A stretch of DNA of 37,723 nt, from positions 1-37,723 of the forward strand of contig CANRED010000014.1 of NCBI GenBank assembly GCA_947629555.1. Direction: 5' to 3'. The translations under genes and the position numbers were made by a program. Positions 16,296-25,187 of the stretch are shown piece by piece. Below the pieces are notes generated by a model that saw nothing but the letters and a program-made list of their open reading frames with translations, made no database searches and was not told the DNA's origin. Origin of the DNA: an uncultured Clostridia bacterium. GTDB lineage: Bacteria; Bacillota; Clostridia; TANB77; CAG-508. Positions within the stretch are counted from its first letter, which is position 1, and every line of letters starts with the position of its first letter.

Positions 16296-17288
16296 ATGAA
16301 AAATATTGCAATAATAGGTAGCGGAAGCTGGGGAGTAGCATTAGCAATACATTTAGCACAAATTGGACATAATGTAAGAATATGGTCTTTTGCAAAAGAA
16401 GAGGCAGACTTAATAAATAATGAAAAAAAATGCATGTTCCTACCAAAGGTTATAATACCTAATAATATAATTTGCAGTTTGGATTTTAAGGAAGTAATAG
16501 AAGGTTCAGATATTGTATTAGTTGTAACGCCATCAAAATTCATAAGAAATACGGTTACACAATTTAAAAAATACATAACAAATCAACAAGTAATTGTTTG
16601 TGCTAAAGGATTTGAAAGCGGGACTCTAAAAACTTTAACAGATGTTCTAGAGGATGAATTACCAAATACAAAAATAGGGGTATTATCAGGCCCAAGTCAT
16701 GCTGAAGAAGTATCATTAGGAATACCTACTGCTATAGTAATTGCTTCAAAACATGAAGAAGTATTAAAGAACATACAAACTTCTTTTATGAGTGAAACAA
16801 TGAGAATATATACTTCTCATGACGTAAAAGGAGTAGAACTAGGTGGTGCTTTAAAAAATATAATTGCATTTTGTGCAGGAATTGCTGCTGGTTTAAATTT
16901 AGGGGATAACTCATTTGCTGCACTTGCAACGAGAGGATTAGTAGAAATAACAAGACTAGGAACTAAAATGGGAGCAGAAAAAAATACTTTTTATGGGTTA
17001 ACTGGACTTGGAGATTTAATAGTTACATGCCTAAGTGAACATAGTAGAAATAGAAGAGCAGGATATTTAATAGGACAAGGAAAAACAATAGAAGAAGCCA
17101 AAAAAGAAGTTGGAATGACAATAGAAAGTATAGATAATATAGAAGTGGCACACGAACTTTGCAGAAAGTATAATGTGGAAATGCCAATAGTAGATGCTGT
17201 ATATGATGTATTATATAATAATTTATCACCAAAGCAAGCAGTAACAATGCTTATGACACGTGAGGCAAAGAGTGAGGATATAATGTAA
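16296..17288 (+). CDS. gpsA: Glycerol-3-phosphate dehydrogenase [NAD(P)+]
   Basis: Reduces dihydroxyacetone phosphate to sn-glycerol 3-phosphate for phospholipid synthesis. The Rossmann dinucleotide motif [10 protein letters not shown] is at 8-17. SGPSHAEEV, the catalytic Lys region [12 protein letters not shown] and the [11 protein letters not shown] block follow, then GLGDLIVTC. 330 residues is family-normal. ATG 16296 has AAAGGAGA upstream. Together with plsY it forms a phospholipid-precursor pair. Confidence 0.97.
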   Translation: MKNIAIIGSGSWGVALAIHLAQIGHNVRIWSFAKEEADLINNEKKCMFLPKVIIPNNIICSLDFKEVIEGSDIVLVVTPSKFIRNTVTQFKKYITNQQVIVCAKGFESGTLKTLTDVLEDELPNTKIGVLSGPSHAEEVSLGIPTAIVIASKHEEVLKNIQTSFMSETMRIYTSHDVKGVELGGALKNIIAFCAGIAAGLNLGDNSFAALATRGLVEITRLGTKMGAEKNTFYGLTGLGDLIVTCLSEHSRNRRAGYLIGQGKTIEEAKKEVGMTIESIDNIEVAHELCRKYNVEMPIVDAVYDVLYNNLSPKQAVTMLMTREAKSEDIM

Positions 17289-17323
17289 AAATTATATATA
17301 TAAAGAGAAAGGATGGATTTTTT

Positions 17324-17950
17324 ATGGAACCAATAGTATTAAATCACCCAATAGTTGAACATAAGCTTACAGTACTTAGAGACAAAAGAACAGGAACAAA
17401 GGAATTTAGAGAAGTGGCAGGAGAATTAGCCACATTATTATGTTATGAAGCAATGAGAGATGCACAATTAGAAGAAGTAGAAGTTGAAACACCACTTGCA
17501 AAAATGAAATCAAAAAAATTAAATGAGCAAAAATATGCATTTGTTCCAATATTAAGGGCAGGTTTAAGCATGGTAGATGGAATTTTAAAAGTAGTTCCAA
17601 ATGCAAAAATAGGACATATAGGAATGTATAGAAACGAAGAAACCTTAGAACCAGTTGAATATTATTTTAAAGTTCCAAGCGAAATAGAAAATAGAGAAGT
17701 AATAGTACTAGATCCAATGCTTGCAACAGGTGGAACGGCTGTAGATGCAATAACACAATTAAAGAAACGTGGAGTTAAAAAAATAAAGTTCTTATCAATT
17801 ATAGCGGCTCCAGAAGGAATAAAAAAAGTACAACAAGTTCATTCTGATGTACAAATATATTGTGCAACAATAGATGAGCATTTGAATGATGTGGGATATA
17901 TTGTTCCAGGATTAGGAGATGCTGGAGATAGGATATATGGCACTAAATAG
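17324..17950 (+). CDS. upp: Uracil phosphoribosyltransferase
   Basis: Pyrimidine salvage: uracil plus PRPP gives UMP. The PRPP-binding loop is [14 protein letters not shown] (about 127-140). The N-terminal [13 protein letters not shown] block, the [11 protein letters not shown] flap region, IAAPEG and the uracil-binding C-terminus [16 protein letters not shown] are all present. 208 residues is normal. ATG 17324 follows AAAGGATGG. It is the last gene of the mltG-to-upp run. No classical terminator follows at once; instead a long fold-back element begins 10 bases after the stop and may act as one. Confidence 0.97.
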   Translation: MEPIVLNHPIVEHKLTVLRDKRTGTKEFREVAGELATLLCYEAMRDAQLEEVEVETPLAKMKSKKLNEQKYAFVPILRAGLSMVDGILKVVPNAKIGHIGMYRNEETLEPVEYYFKVPSEIENREVIVLDPMLATGGTAVDAITQLKKRGVKKIKFLSIIAAPEGIKKVQQVHSDVQIYCATIDEHLNDVGYIVPGLGDAGDRIYGTK

Positions 17951-17960
17951 TTGATACATA

Positions 17961-18130
17961 AAATATAACAAAAAATAAAAATTACTCGGCTACATTACAA
18001 AATTTAAGAAATTCTAATTTAATTTTATGGCACCCTTCCACGACAAGCGTGAACTCTTTCCATAAAATTTTCATAAGAATTTCTAAAATTTTTCCATTTG
18101 CATTCGTAATTTTTGTTTTTTGTTATATTT
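17961..18130. mobile_element. MITE-like 170-bp fold-back element
   Basis: The ends are long inverted repeats. The outer 25 bases at 17961-17985 (AAATATAACAAAAAA...) match the complement of 18106-18130 with one difference that still allows a U-G pair. After a 13-base non-pairing stretch on each side, a second pairing block (17998-18029 with 18061-18093) is nearly complementary, with a few differences and one bulge. The tip holds CACG-ACAAG-CGTG (18039-18051). There is no ORF. The whole element folds back on itself, as a non-autonomous transposon would. It separates upp from the transketolase genes. Confidence 0.65.
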
Positions 18131-18186
18131 ATTGCACATAAGCTTGTAAAGTCCGATTAATATAATTTTCGAAAGGAGTAGGAATT

Positions 18187-19005
18187 TTGAAAATAACTGA
18201 TATAAAAGAATTAGAGAGTCTTGCAAAAAAAATAAGAAGAGGAATTATTGAGCAAGTGTATTGTGGTAAATCTGGGCATCCGGGAGGAGCATTGTCTTGT
18301 GCAGATATTTTAACAGTTCTATATTTTAATCAAATGAATATAAGTCCAGAAAATCCAAAAGCACCAGAAAGAGATAGATTTGTATTATCCAAAGGACATG
18401 CATCACCAGCGCTATATAGCACTTTAGCCCATAGAGGATATTTTGATATAGAAGAACTAAAAACTTTTAGGTCATTAGAAACTAATTTACAAGGGCACCC
18501 AGATATGAATAAAGTACCAGGTGTAGATATGACAACCGGTTCTTTAGGACAAGGATTGTCTGTTGCTAATGGAATGGCACTTTCATCTAAGTTAAATAGT
18601 GACGGATTAAGAGTATATTGCTTAGTTGGAGATGGTGAAATACAAGAGGGACAAATTTGGGAAGCAGCAATGAGCGCATCGCATTATAAATTAGATAATT
18701 TATGTTTAATAGTAGATAATAATAACTTACAAATAGATGGACAAGTAGATGAAGTAAAAAATATATATCCGTTAGATGAAAAATTTAAAAGTTTCGGATT
18801 TGAAATATTAAAAATAGATGGACATAATATTCCACAAATAATAGAAGCTTTTGAAATGGCAAAAAAAGTAAAAGGAAAACCAACAGTAATAATTGCAAAT
18901 ACAATAAAAGGAAAAGGCGTATCTTTTATGGAGAATCAAGTAGGATGGCATGGTAAAGCACCAAATGAGGAAGAATATAAACAAGCAATGAAAGAATTAG
19001 AATAA
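18187..19005 (+). CDS. Transketolase, N-terminal (thiamine diphosphate-binding) subunit
   Basis: First half of a two-subunit transketolase of the non-oxidative pentose phosphate pathway, transferring two-carbon ketol units between sugar phosphates. Recognised by SGHPGGALS (28-36), the RDRFVLSKGHASPALY block, GSLGQGLSVANGMAL and the thiamine diphosphate motif GDGEIQEGQIWE...NNN. Start is TTG 18187, with AAAGGAG eight bases upstream; no ATG fits better. 272 residues is normal for the split form. The C-terminal subunit gene starts 53 bases after the stop, so this is a natural two-gene arrangement. Confidence 0.95.
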   Translation: MKITDIKELESLAKKIRRGIIEQVYCGKSGHPGGALSCADILTVLYFNQMNISPENPKAPERDRFVLSKGHASPALYSTLAHRGYFDIEELKTFRSLETNLQGHPDMNKVPGVDMTTGSLGQGLSVANGMALSSKLNSDGLRVYCLVGDGEIQEGQIWEAAMSASHYKLDNLCLIVDNNNLQIDGQVDEVKNIYPLDEKFKSFGFEILKIDGHNIPQIIEAFEMAKKVKGKPTVIIANTIKGKGVSFMENQVGWHGKAPNEEEYKQAMKELE

Positions 19006-19058
19006 AATAATATATGTATAATCATTCTGTAGATGCATCATATAATTAGGAGGAAAAA

Positions 19059-19985
19059 ATGAATATAGATAAAAAAATTGCTACGAGACAAAGTTATGGA
19101 GAAACTTTGGTAGAATTGGGAAAAAACAACGACAAAATAGTAGTTTTGGATGCAGATTTATCAGAGGCTACGAAAACAGTATTATTTAAAAAAGAATTTC
19201 CTAATAGATTTTTTGATATGGGTATAGCAGAGCAAGACATGATGTGTACAGCTGCAGGAATGGCAACATGCGGACAAATTCCATTTGTTAGTACTTTTGC
19301 TATGTTTGCTACAGGACGTGCTTATGACCAAATTAGAAATAGTATATGTTATCCTAAGTTAAATGTAAAAATTTGTGCAACACATGCAGGTTTAACAGTT
19401 GGAGAAGATGGAGCAACTCATCAAATGCTAGAAGATATAAGCATGATGAGAACTTTACCTAATATGACTGTAATGTGTACATCAGATGATGCTCAAACTA
19501 AATGGGCAGTTAGAGAAATTGCAAAATACAATGGGCCAGTATATTTAAGATTATGTAGATTAGCAACACCAACAATATATGATGAAAATCAAAAATTTGA
19601 AATAGGAAAAGCTATTCAAATAGGACAAGGAACTGATGCTACAGTAATTGCAACAGGTGTAACTGTTGCAGAAGCAATAAAAGCAAAAGAAGAATTAGAA
19701 CAACAAAACATAAATATAAGAGTAATAGATATGCATACGATAAAGCCAATAGATAAAGAAATAATAATAAAAAGTGCAAAAGAAACCAAGAAAATAATAA
19801 CAATAGAAGATCACAGTATAATAGGTGGATTAGGTAGTGCAGTTTGCGAAGTACTATCTGAAAACTATCCAGCAAAAGTAATAAGAATGGGAGTAGAAGA
19901 TACATTTGGAAAATCTGGTACTGCAGAAAAATTATTAGAATATTTTAAATTAACCGCAAAAGATATTATAGAAAATGTAAAATAA
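19059..19985 (+). CDS. Transketolase, C-terminal subunit
   Basis: Second half of the split transketolase, contributing the pyrimidine-binding and C-terminal domains. DADLSEATKT, the catalytic glutamate in MGIAEQDM, the PFVSTFAMFATGRAYDQIR block and EDGATHQMLEDI identify it. The C-terminal domain has IEDHSIIGGLGSAVCEVL. 308 residues. ATG 19059 follows AGGAGG. DXP synthase and transketolase share this fold; the split organisation and the neighbouring N-terminal subunit support transketolase. Confidence 0.95.
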   Translation: MNIDKKIATRQSYGETLVELGKNNDKIVVLDADLSEATKTVLFKKEFPNRFFDMGIAEQDMMCTAAGMATCGQIPFVSTFAMFATGRAYDQIRNSICYPKLNVKICATHAGLTVGEDGATHQMLEDISMMRTLPNMTVMCTSDDAQTKWAVREIAKYNGPVYLRLCRLATPTIYDENQKFEIGKAIQIGQGTDATVIATGVTVAEAIKAKEELEQQNINIRVIDMHTIKPIDKEIIIKSAKETKKIITIEDHSIIGGLGSAVCEVLSENYPAKVIRMGVEDTFGKSGTAEKLLEYFKLTAKDIIENVK

Positions 19986-19994
19986 CCCCAACAA

Positions 19995-20043
19995 GTTAAC
20001 ATAAACATACAAATTTGCAAAAATATGTTAACTGTGCTATAAT
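19995..20043 (+). promoter_or_regulatory. Promoter with flanking palindrome before the orphan membrane protein gene
   Basis: TTGCAA (20015-20020), a 17-base spacer, TATAAT (20038-20043). GTTAACAT (19995-20002) and ATGTTAAC (20025-20032) are perfect inverted copies bracketing the -35 box and entering the spacer, a position suitable for an operator. Confidence 0.5.
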
Positions 20044-20075
20044 GTAAGTAGTTTTAAAACAAAGGAGGAATTTAT

Positions 20076-20972
20076 ATGGAATTAAGAAACAAGAGAGATG
20101 AATTTAAAAATAGATTAAAACATGACAATAATGATAAAAAAACAATAAAAAATAGTGATAAAAAAATAGTAATGACTGGAGCTGCAATAGTATTAGCTGC
20201 TGAAGCAGCAGTTGTAGTGGGAAATTCAATCGCAAGAAATATTAACAGACCTTTTAAACCTATAGACATGTCAAAATACAATATAGATAATACTAAGTAT
20301 GAAGATTATATAAAAGAGTCTGGAGATAAAGAATCAGAAACATCAGATAAATTATATAGAATGGCAATGTTAGAGGAAAATATAAGAATTTATAAAGAGC
20401 TAAAAGGAAAGAAATTAACAGATAGTCAAAAAGAATCTTTAGATATAGCAACACGTGGTATAAAATCAGAAATGTCATCATCAATGATAAGCAAAATTTA
20501 TTTAAATGATATATTTAAAGAAAAAATATTAGAAGCATATGATGCAAAATATGTAAAAGTAAATTACAGAGTACCAAAAGGTGAAGAAATAATAAATGTT
20601 GAATTATATAACAGCATTGATGGTGTAGCAATACCATTAAAAAAAGAAGATATGATTGATGAAGTAAAATCAGCAGTAAAGGATATAGTTAGTTTACAAG
20701 ATTTAGAAAATAAAGATAAGCCATATAATGATAAAGACATTAATGAATTTATTAGAGCTTATGATAATATGAAAGGCTTTAGCAATTTAACATTAGTAAA
20801 AAATGGCAATCAACCATTAACAATTCAAGAAAATGTTTTAGTTGATTTACCAAATGGAAATTTTACTGTATATAGTGTAAATATTGATGATGAAAAAAAT
20901 GTAAATATAACAGGTAAAAAAGATATTGAAGTAAAAGATAATAAAATTGTAAGTGATGAAGAAGAAAGATAA
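20076..20972 (+). CDS. Single-pass membrane protein of unknown function (298 aa)
   Basis: A very charged N-terminus (1-29, Lys/Asn/Asp) precedes one Ala/Val-rich hydrophobic segment (about 31-53, MTGAAIVLAAEAAVVVGNSI), then a long mostly helical, Lys/Glu/Asp-rich domain with no recognisable motif. There are two possible sub-regions, a helical one (80-155) and a more beta-rich one (175-290), ending in an acidic tail. If the basic N-terminus stays inside, the bulk lies outside the membrane. ATG 20076 follows AAAGGAGGA, with a good promoter upstream and a terminator downstream, so it is a stand-alone gene between transketolase and ftsEX. I cannot assign a family. Confidence 0.7.
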   Translation: MELRNKRDEFKNRLKHDNNDKKTIKNSDKKIVMTGAAIVLAAEAAVVVGNSIARNINRPFKPIDMSKYNIDNTKYEDYIKESGDKESETSDKLYRMAMLEENIRIYKELKGKKLTDSQKESLDIATRGIKSEMSSSMISKIYLNDIFKEKILEAYDAKYVKVNYRVPKGEEIINVELYNSIDGVAIPLKKEDMIDEVKSAVKDIVSLQDLENKDKPYNDKDINEFIRAYDNMKGFSNLTLVKNGNQPLTIQENVLVDLPNGNFTVYSVNIDDEKNVNITGKKDIEVKDNKIVSDEEER

Positions 20973-21003
20973 TTAAAATATAATGTAAGAAAAAAAGAGA
21001 AAG

Positions 21004-21048
21004 ATGGTATAAAACGAAGAAAATTCGTAAATTTATACCATTTTTTTT
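21004..21048 (+). terminator. Terminator of the orphan membrane protein gene
   Basis: ATGGTATAAA (21004-21013) pairs with TTTATACCAT (21032-21041), with the inner stem ACGAA/TTCGT, followed by a run of eight T. Confidence 0.85.
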
Positions 21049-21059
21049 GTTTTAAAGTA

Positions 21060-21088
21060 TTGCAATTATACTTTTTTATTGATATTAT
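21060..21088 (+). promoter_or_regulatory. Promoter of the ftsEX cluster
   Basis: TTGCAA (21060-21065), a 17-base spacer, TATTAT (21083-21088), about 70 bases before the ftsE start and just after the preceding terminator. Confidence 0.5.
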
Positions 21089-21157
21089 GTAGAAGTCAAA
21101 AATTAAAAGTTTTTGTTATAAAAAATTGTAGCAAAAATGAAAGGAATGTTATTTTTA

Positions 21158-21841
21158 ATGATAGAGTTTAAAAATGTAAGCAAAACTTATTCTACAGGTA
21201 CAGAAGCTGTAAATAATGCTAATTTTAAGATAGATAAAGGGGAATTCGTATTTCTAGTAGGAAGTTCTGGTTCTGGTAAATCAACATTAATAAAATTAAT
21301 ATTAAAAGAAGAAGAACCAACTAAAGGAAATATAATTATAAATGGAAAAGATACCACCTTTTTAAAACAAAACAGAATTCCATATTTAAGAAGAAGTATG
21401 GGAGTAGTATTCCAAGATTTCAGATTATTACCAGATAGAACAGTATATGACAATGTAGCTTTTGCAATGTATATAGTTAAAGCTACACCTAGGCATATAC
21501 GTAGACAAGTTCCAATGCTTTTATCTTTAGTTGGATTAAGCGGAAAAGCAAAAGTGTATCCTGATGAATTATCTGGTGGTGAGCAACAAAGAGTTGCATT
21601 AGCAAGAGCACTTGTTAATAATCCATCAATGATAATCGCAGATGAGCCTACAGGTAACTTAGATCCAGATACTGCTTGGGAAATAATGACACTATTAAAT
21701 GAAATTAATATGAGGGGAACAACAGTTGTTGTTGCAACACATGCTAAAGACATAGTTGATAAAATGAATAAAAGAGTTATAGAAATAAAATCTGGAAATA
21801 TTGTAAGAGATGAAAAAGGTGGTTATAGTAGTGAAGTTTAA
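21158..21841 (+). CDS. ftsE: Cell division ATP-binding protein FtsE
   Basis: Cytoplasmic ATPase of the FtsEX complex, which transmits ATP hydrolysis through FtsX to peptidoglycan hydrolases outside. Walker A GSSGSGKST (about 35-43), Q-loop VVFQDFRLLPD, signature LSGGEQQRVALARAL, Walker B MIIADEPTGNLDP and switch His in VATHAKDIV are all intact. I chose ATG 21158 (MIEFKNV), which has AAAGGA upstream; an in-frame ATG at 21137 lies before that site. 227 residues is family-typical. The stop overlaps the ftsX start by 11 bases, indicating coupling. Confidence 0.97.
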   Translation: MIEFKNVSKTYSTGTEAVNNANFKIDKGEFVFLVGSSGSGKSTLIKLILKEEEPTKGNIIINGKDTTFLKQNRIPYLRRSMGVVFQDFRLLPDRTVYDNVAFAMYIVKATPRHIRRQVPMLLSLVGLSGKAKVYPDELSGGEQQRVALARALVNNPSMIIADEPTGNLDPDTAWEIMTLLNEINMRGTTVVVATHAKDIVDKMNKRVIEIKSGNIVRDEKGGYSSEV

Positions 21842-22745
21842 TGTTATTGGTTATTTAATAAGCGAAGGCTTTAAAAATGTAATGAAAAATAAAAAATCTA
21901 CGTTTTCTTGCTTAGGAGTTATGTGCGCAACAATGCTTATGTTTGGAATATTTTTTGCTATAGCACAGAATATAAATCATATTGTGAAAATAGTAGAAAG
22001 TGAACAAGGAATGCAGGTTTTCGTTGACGTAAATATGCCTGAAGAGCAAATTGTACAAGTAGAAGAAACATTAAGAAATATACAAGTAAATGGAACAAAT
22101 GCAATAAATAAAATAAGAAGAGTTTCTAAGCAAGAGGCATATGATACAGTAAAAGAACAGTTGAAAGATCATCCAGATGCTATGGAAGCAGTAGAAGTTG
22201 AAATGTTTAAAGTATCTTTTGTAATAAATCTTACAGACCTAAGTTATACACATGATGTTGTAAGTCAAGCTGAACAAATTGATGGTGTTGTAAAGGTAAC
22301 AAATAGCGAAAACACAATAACCACTTTAATGTCTTTAGCAAATGGAATAAAAATGTTTACTCTAGTTATACTAACTGTATTGATTATAGTTTCATTATTT
22401 ATTATATCAAATACAATAAAACTTTCAGTACACGCAAGAAGAAAAGAAATATCAATTATGAAATATGTAGGAGCAACTAATAATTTTATAAGAGCACCGT
22501 TTGCGGTAGAAGGTATTGTAATAGGAATTGCATCGGGAGTAATATCAATACTAATAATTTGTTTAGGATATAATGCTTTAGCAAATAAATTCTTATCATC
22601 ATCAATAGCTCAAAAAATACAAACGATAAGCTTATTAAGTTTTGGAGAAATGGTAAATTTAATTATTATTGTATATATACTACTAGGAGTTGGAATTGGT
22701 ATAATAGGTAGTGCAATTTCAATGAGAAAATATTTAGATGTATAG
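21831..22745 (+). CDS. ftsX: Cell division permease-like protein FtsX
   Basis: Membrane partner of FtsE with four helices. An N-terminal cytoplasmic segment and helix 1 (about 23-45) are followed by a large extracellular domain (46-160) that in other bacteria grips the coiled coil of EnvC/PcsB-type hydrolases. Helices 2-4 form the C-terminal part, with VHARRKEISIMKYVGATNNFIRAPF as the MacB-like coupling region. I chose GTG 21831, with AAGGTGG 10 bases upstream; an ATG seven codons earlier is in frame. 304 residues. Two hydrolase genes follow immediately. Confidence 0.95.
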   Translation: MKFNVIGYLISEGFKNVMKNKKSTFSCLGVMCATMLMFGIFFAIAQNINHIVKIVESEQGMQVFVDVNMPEEQIVQVEETLRNIQVNGTNAINKIRRVSKQEAYDTVKEQLKDHPDAMEAVEVEMFKVSFVINLTDLSYTHDVVSQAEQIDGVVKVTNSENTITTLMSLANGIKMFTLVILTVLIIVSLFIISNTIKLSVHARRKEISIMKYVGATNNFIRAPFAVEGIVIGIASGVISILIICLGYNALANKFLSSSIAQKIQTISLLSFGEMVNLIIIVYILLGVGIGIIGSAISMRKYLDV

Positions 22746-22755
22746 GAGAAAATTA

Positions 22756-23940
22756 ATGAAGAAAAAACTGTATATTATTACAGGAATTATTATATTTATA
22801 TCTTGCATCTGTGCTAGAAGTATTGCTGAAACTAAAAATACTGCAGAATTAAGAGAACAAAGGAAAATAGTACAAGAGAAAATCACAGAAAATAGTGTAC
22901 AATTAGATGAGTTACAAGGCGAAATATCAGATTTAATGTTACAAATACAAGAATTAAGTGATAAAATTTATCAGTATGAAGTTGATGTTGCGGTTTTAGA
23001 AAATGAAATTTCTGAGTTAGATGCAAAAATAGATGAGGTACAATCAGAATTTGATAAAGTAGAAGAAATTTATAACAGAAGAAAAACATTATTGGCAAAT
23101 AGAATAATTGCACAATATGAAGCTGGAGATGTAGTTTATCTAGATTTTTTACTTAATTCAAAAGGACTAATAGATTTTATATCTAACTATTATATGATTG
23201 GCGAAATATTAGAATATGATAACGATTTATTAAATGAATATAAAAATCAAAAAGAACAAATAAGTAAAATAAAAGAAGAATTAGATGCATATAAAAAAGA
23301 TTTAAAGGAAAAAAAGGATAATCAGGAAAAATCAGCGATTGTACTTGCAAATACTAGAGTAGTAAAAAACAACCAAATGAGTAGATTAACTGAAGAAGAA
23401 AGAACATTACAAGAAGAAATAGATGAATATCAAAAAGAAGTACAAGAAATAGAAGTTGAATTACTTATGATTTTAACACAAAACTTAGGAAGCGAATATG
23501 TTGGGGGTGTGTTAGCATGGCCTGTTCCTGGATACACAAGTATCACATCACCTTTTGGAATGAGAATTCATCCAATAAGTGGTATATATAAAATGCATAC
23601 AGGAGTAGATATTGGAGGTGCACCTATAGGAGCATATTTCGTAGCAGCAAATGATGGTACTGTTGTTGCATCTATTTACAATAATGCTTATGGAAATATG
23701 GTTGTAATAGATCATGGAGGAGGTCTTTCAACGCTATATGCACATGGTAGTGAAAGATTAGTAGAAACTGGAGATAAAGTTGAAAGAGGACAGCCAGTTA
23801 TGACGGTTGGTTCAACAGGAATTTCAACAGGTCCACATGCTCACTTTGAAGTTAGAGTTAATGGAGTGTGGGTAGATCCATTAGATTATATATTAACTAG
23901 ACAAAATACAAATCAAAATTCAAGTGATAAAAGCAACTAA
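22756..23940 (+). CDS. FtsEX-associated murein hydrolase 1: coiled coil plus M23 (LytM) peptidase
   Basis: Predicted secreted peptidoglycan endopeptidase controlled by FtsEX. The signal peptide spans about 1-26. A long coiled coil (30-240) forms the regulatory helical hairpin. The LytM domain (about 260-385) has the zinc ligands His/Asp of HTGVDIGG and the HAHFE pair near the end, so it should be an active enzyme rather than a degenerate activator. The start ATG 22756 has TAGGAG inside the ftsX stop region; an in-frame ATG six codons earlier lacks a site. 394 residues. The architecture is that of PcsB/EnvC/CwlO partners of FtsEX, but with M23 rather than CHAP or NlpC domains. The next gene is a paralogue. 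Confidence 0.92.
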   Translation: MKKKLYIITGIIIFISCICARSIAETKNTAELREQRKIVQEKITENSVQLDELQGEISDLMLQIQELSDKIYQYEVDVAVLENEISELDAKIDEVQSEFDKVEEIYNRRKTLLANRIIAQYEAGDVVYLDFLLNSKGLIDFISNYYMIGEILEYDNDLLNEYKNQKEQISKIKEELDAYKKDLKEKKDNQEKSAIVLANTRVVKNNQMSRLTEEERTLQEEIDEYQKEVQEIEVELLMILTQNLGSEYVGGVLAWPVPGYTSITSPFGMRIHPISGIYKMHTGVDIGGAPIGAYFVAANDGTVVASIYNNAYGNMVVIDHGGGLSTLYAHGSERLVETGDKVERGQPVMTVGSTGISTGPHAHFEVRVNGVWVDPLDYILTRQNTNQNSSDKSN

Positions 23941-23962
23941 AGAAATTTTAGGAGGAATAAAA

Positions 23963-25081
23963 ATGGGTAAAGTAAAATGTGCATGGATATGTATTATATT
24001 AACTATTATAATGTTTTTTGCAAACTGTGGAACTACTTATTCTGTATCTTTAGATGAGTTAAAACAACAACAAAGTGGATTACAACAAAAATTAGATGCA
24101 GCCAAAAAGGAATTAAATCAAGTATCAGCACAAATGAGTGAAGCAGAAAAGCAAGTTGTTCAATTAAACGCTCAGATAACAATATATCAAAATGAAATTG
24201 CCACATTACAAAATAGTATTAGTGAAAATGAGATAAAATTAAAACAAGCAGAAGAAGATTATGCAAAAAGAAATAAAATGCTAGCAAATAGAATAATTGC
24301 ACAATATGAAGCAGGAGATGTAACATATTTAGACTTTTTACTGGGGTCAGATAGTATAATAGATTTTATATCTAATTATTATCTAGTGAGTGAAATTTTA
24401 GAAATGGATGTTGATTTGCTAAATCAGATAGAAAATACAAAAAGAGAAATAGAAGAAACAAAAAAACAACTAGAACAAGATAAAGCACAAGTAGAGTCTC
24501 AGATGAGTATTGTACAGGCTAAAAAACAGGAAAGAGAAGCATACATAAATCAATTAAATGAGCAAGAAAAAGCATTACAAGCAGAAAGAGATGACTATAA
24601 TGAACAATTAGAACAGGTAAAAAAAGACATAATAGCAAATAGCTCAACTGGTGGATACATAGGCGGAGGAAAAATGCTATGGCCACTACCAGGATATAAA
24701 TTAGGCAGCGATGCAGGAAACCGTTTCGGATATAGATGGCATCCTGTGTACCACGATTGGAGATTACATACAGGAATTGATATTGCAGCACCTAAAGGAG
24801 CAGCATTTTTGGCTGCTGAATCTGGAACAGTTATAGTTGCTCAAAGTTATTATGGAGGTTATGGAAATGCTGTTGTAATAGACCATGGAGGAGGAATAAC
24901 AACATTATATGGTCATGGTACATCAATACTTGTATCTAAAGGACAATATGTAACAAAGGGAACACCAGTACTAACAGTAGGTTCAACAGGAGTTTCAACA
25001 GGAAACCATGCTCATTTTGAAGTTAGAAAAAACGGAACACCAGTAGATCCATTACCATATTTAGAAAGAGTGTATACTTAA
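23963..25081 (+). CDS. FtsEX-associated murein hydrolase 2: coiled coil plus M23 (LytM) peptidase
   Basis: Tandem paralogue of the preceding gene, starting 22 bases after it at ATG 23963, which follows AGGAGG. Signal peptide (about 1-30), Gln/Glu/Lys-rich coiled coil (33-225), Gly-rich hinge (STGGYIGGGK), LytM domain to the end. The zinc ligands in HTGIDIA and HAHFEVR are intact. Its coiled-coil segment ANRIIAQYEAGDV is identical to gene 1, as is DFISNYY, while the M23 domains differ more, for instance in the loop GYRWHPVYHDWRLHTG. 372 residues. Two hydrolases behind one ftsEX suggest a shared FtsX docking surface with different cutting roles. Confidence 0.92.
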   Translation: MGKVKCAWICIILTIIMFFANCGTTYSVSLDELKQQQSGLQQKLDAAKKELNQVSAQMSEAEKQVVQLNAQITIYQNEIATLQNSISENEIKLKQAEEDYAKRNKMLANRIIAQYEAGDVTYLDFLLGSDSIIDFISNYYLVSEILEMDVDLLNQIENTKREIEETKKQLEQDKAQVESQMSIVQAKKQEREAYINQLNEQEKALQAERDDYNEQLEQVKKDIIANSSTGGYIGGGKMLWPLPGYKLGSDAGNRFGYRWHPVYHDWRLHTGIDIAAPKGAAFLAAESGTVIVAQSYYGGYGNAVVIDHGGGITTLYGHGTSILVSKGQYVTKGTPVLTVGSTGVSTGNHAHFEVRKNGTPVDPLPYLERVYT

Positions 25082-25086
25082 AATTT

Positions 25087-25115
25087 AAGAGACGAGTTTC
25101 AAACTCGTCTTTTAT
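25087..25115 (+). terminator. Terminator of the ftsEX-hydrolase operon
   Basis: AGACGAGTTT (25090-25099), one base, AAACTCGTCT (25101-25110), then TTT and an AT tract. Confidence 0.75.
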
Positions 25116-25158
25116 TATGTAGAAAATTTTTAATACACAAAAAAATGAATTGCGAAAT

Positions 25159-25187
25159 GTAGGGGTTGCATGCCATGCAACCCGTAT
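25159..25187. repeat. Dispersed GTAGGG hairpin (copy B3)
   Basis: TGTAGGGGTTGCAT...ATGCAACCCGTA: GGGTTGCAT (25163-25171) pairs perfectly with ATGCAACCC (25175-25183). Same frame as B1 (9006), with stem positions changed together on both arms. Confidence 0.7.

Noticed and set aside
18187..19985. Transketolase in two ORFs as a broken gene
   Set aside because: Each half has its own ribosome site, complete domains and a clean 53-base gap; two-subunit transketolases are normal in Clostridia and archaea.
21187..21753. 188-codon minus-strand ORF inside ftsE
   Set aside because: Antisense shadow; ftsE on the other strand has every ABC ATPase motif.
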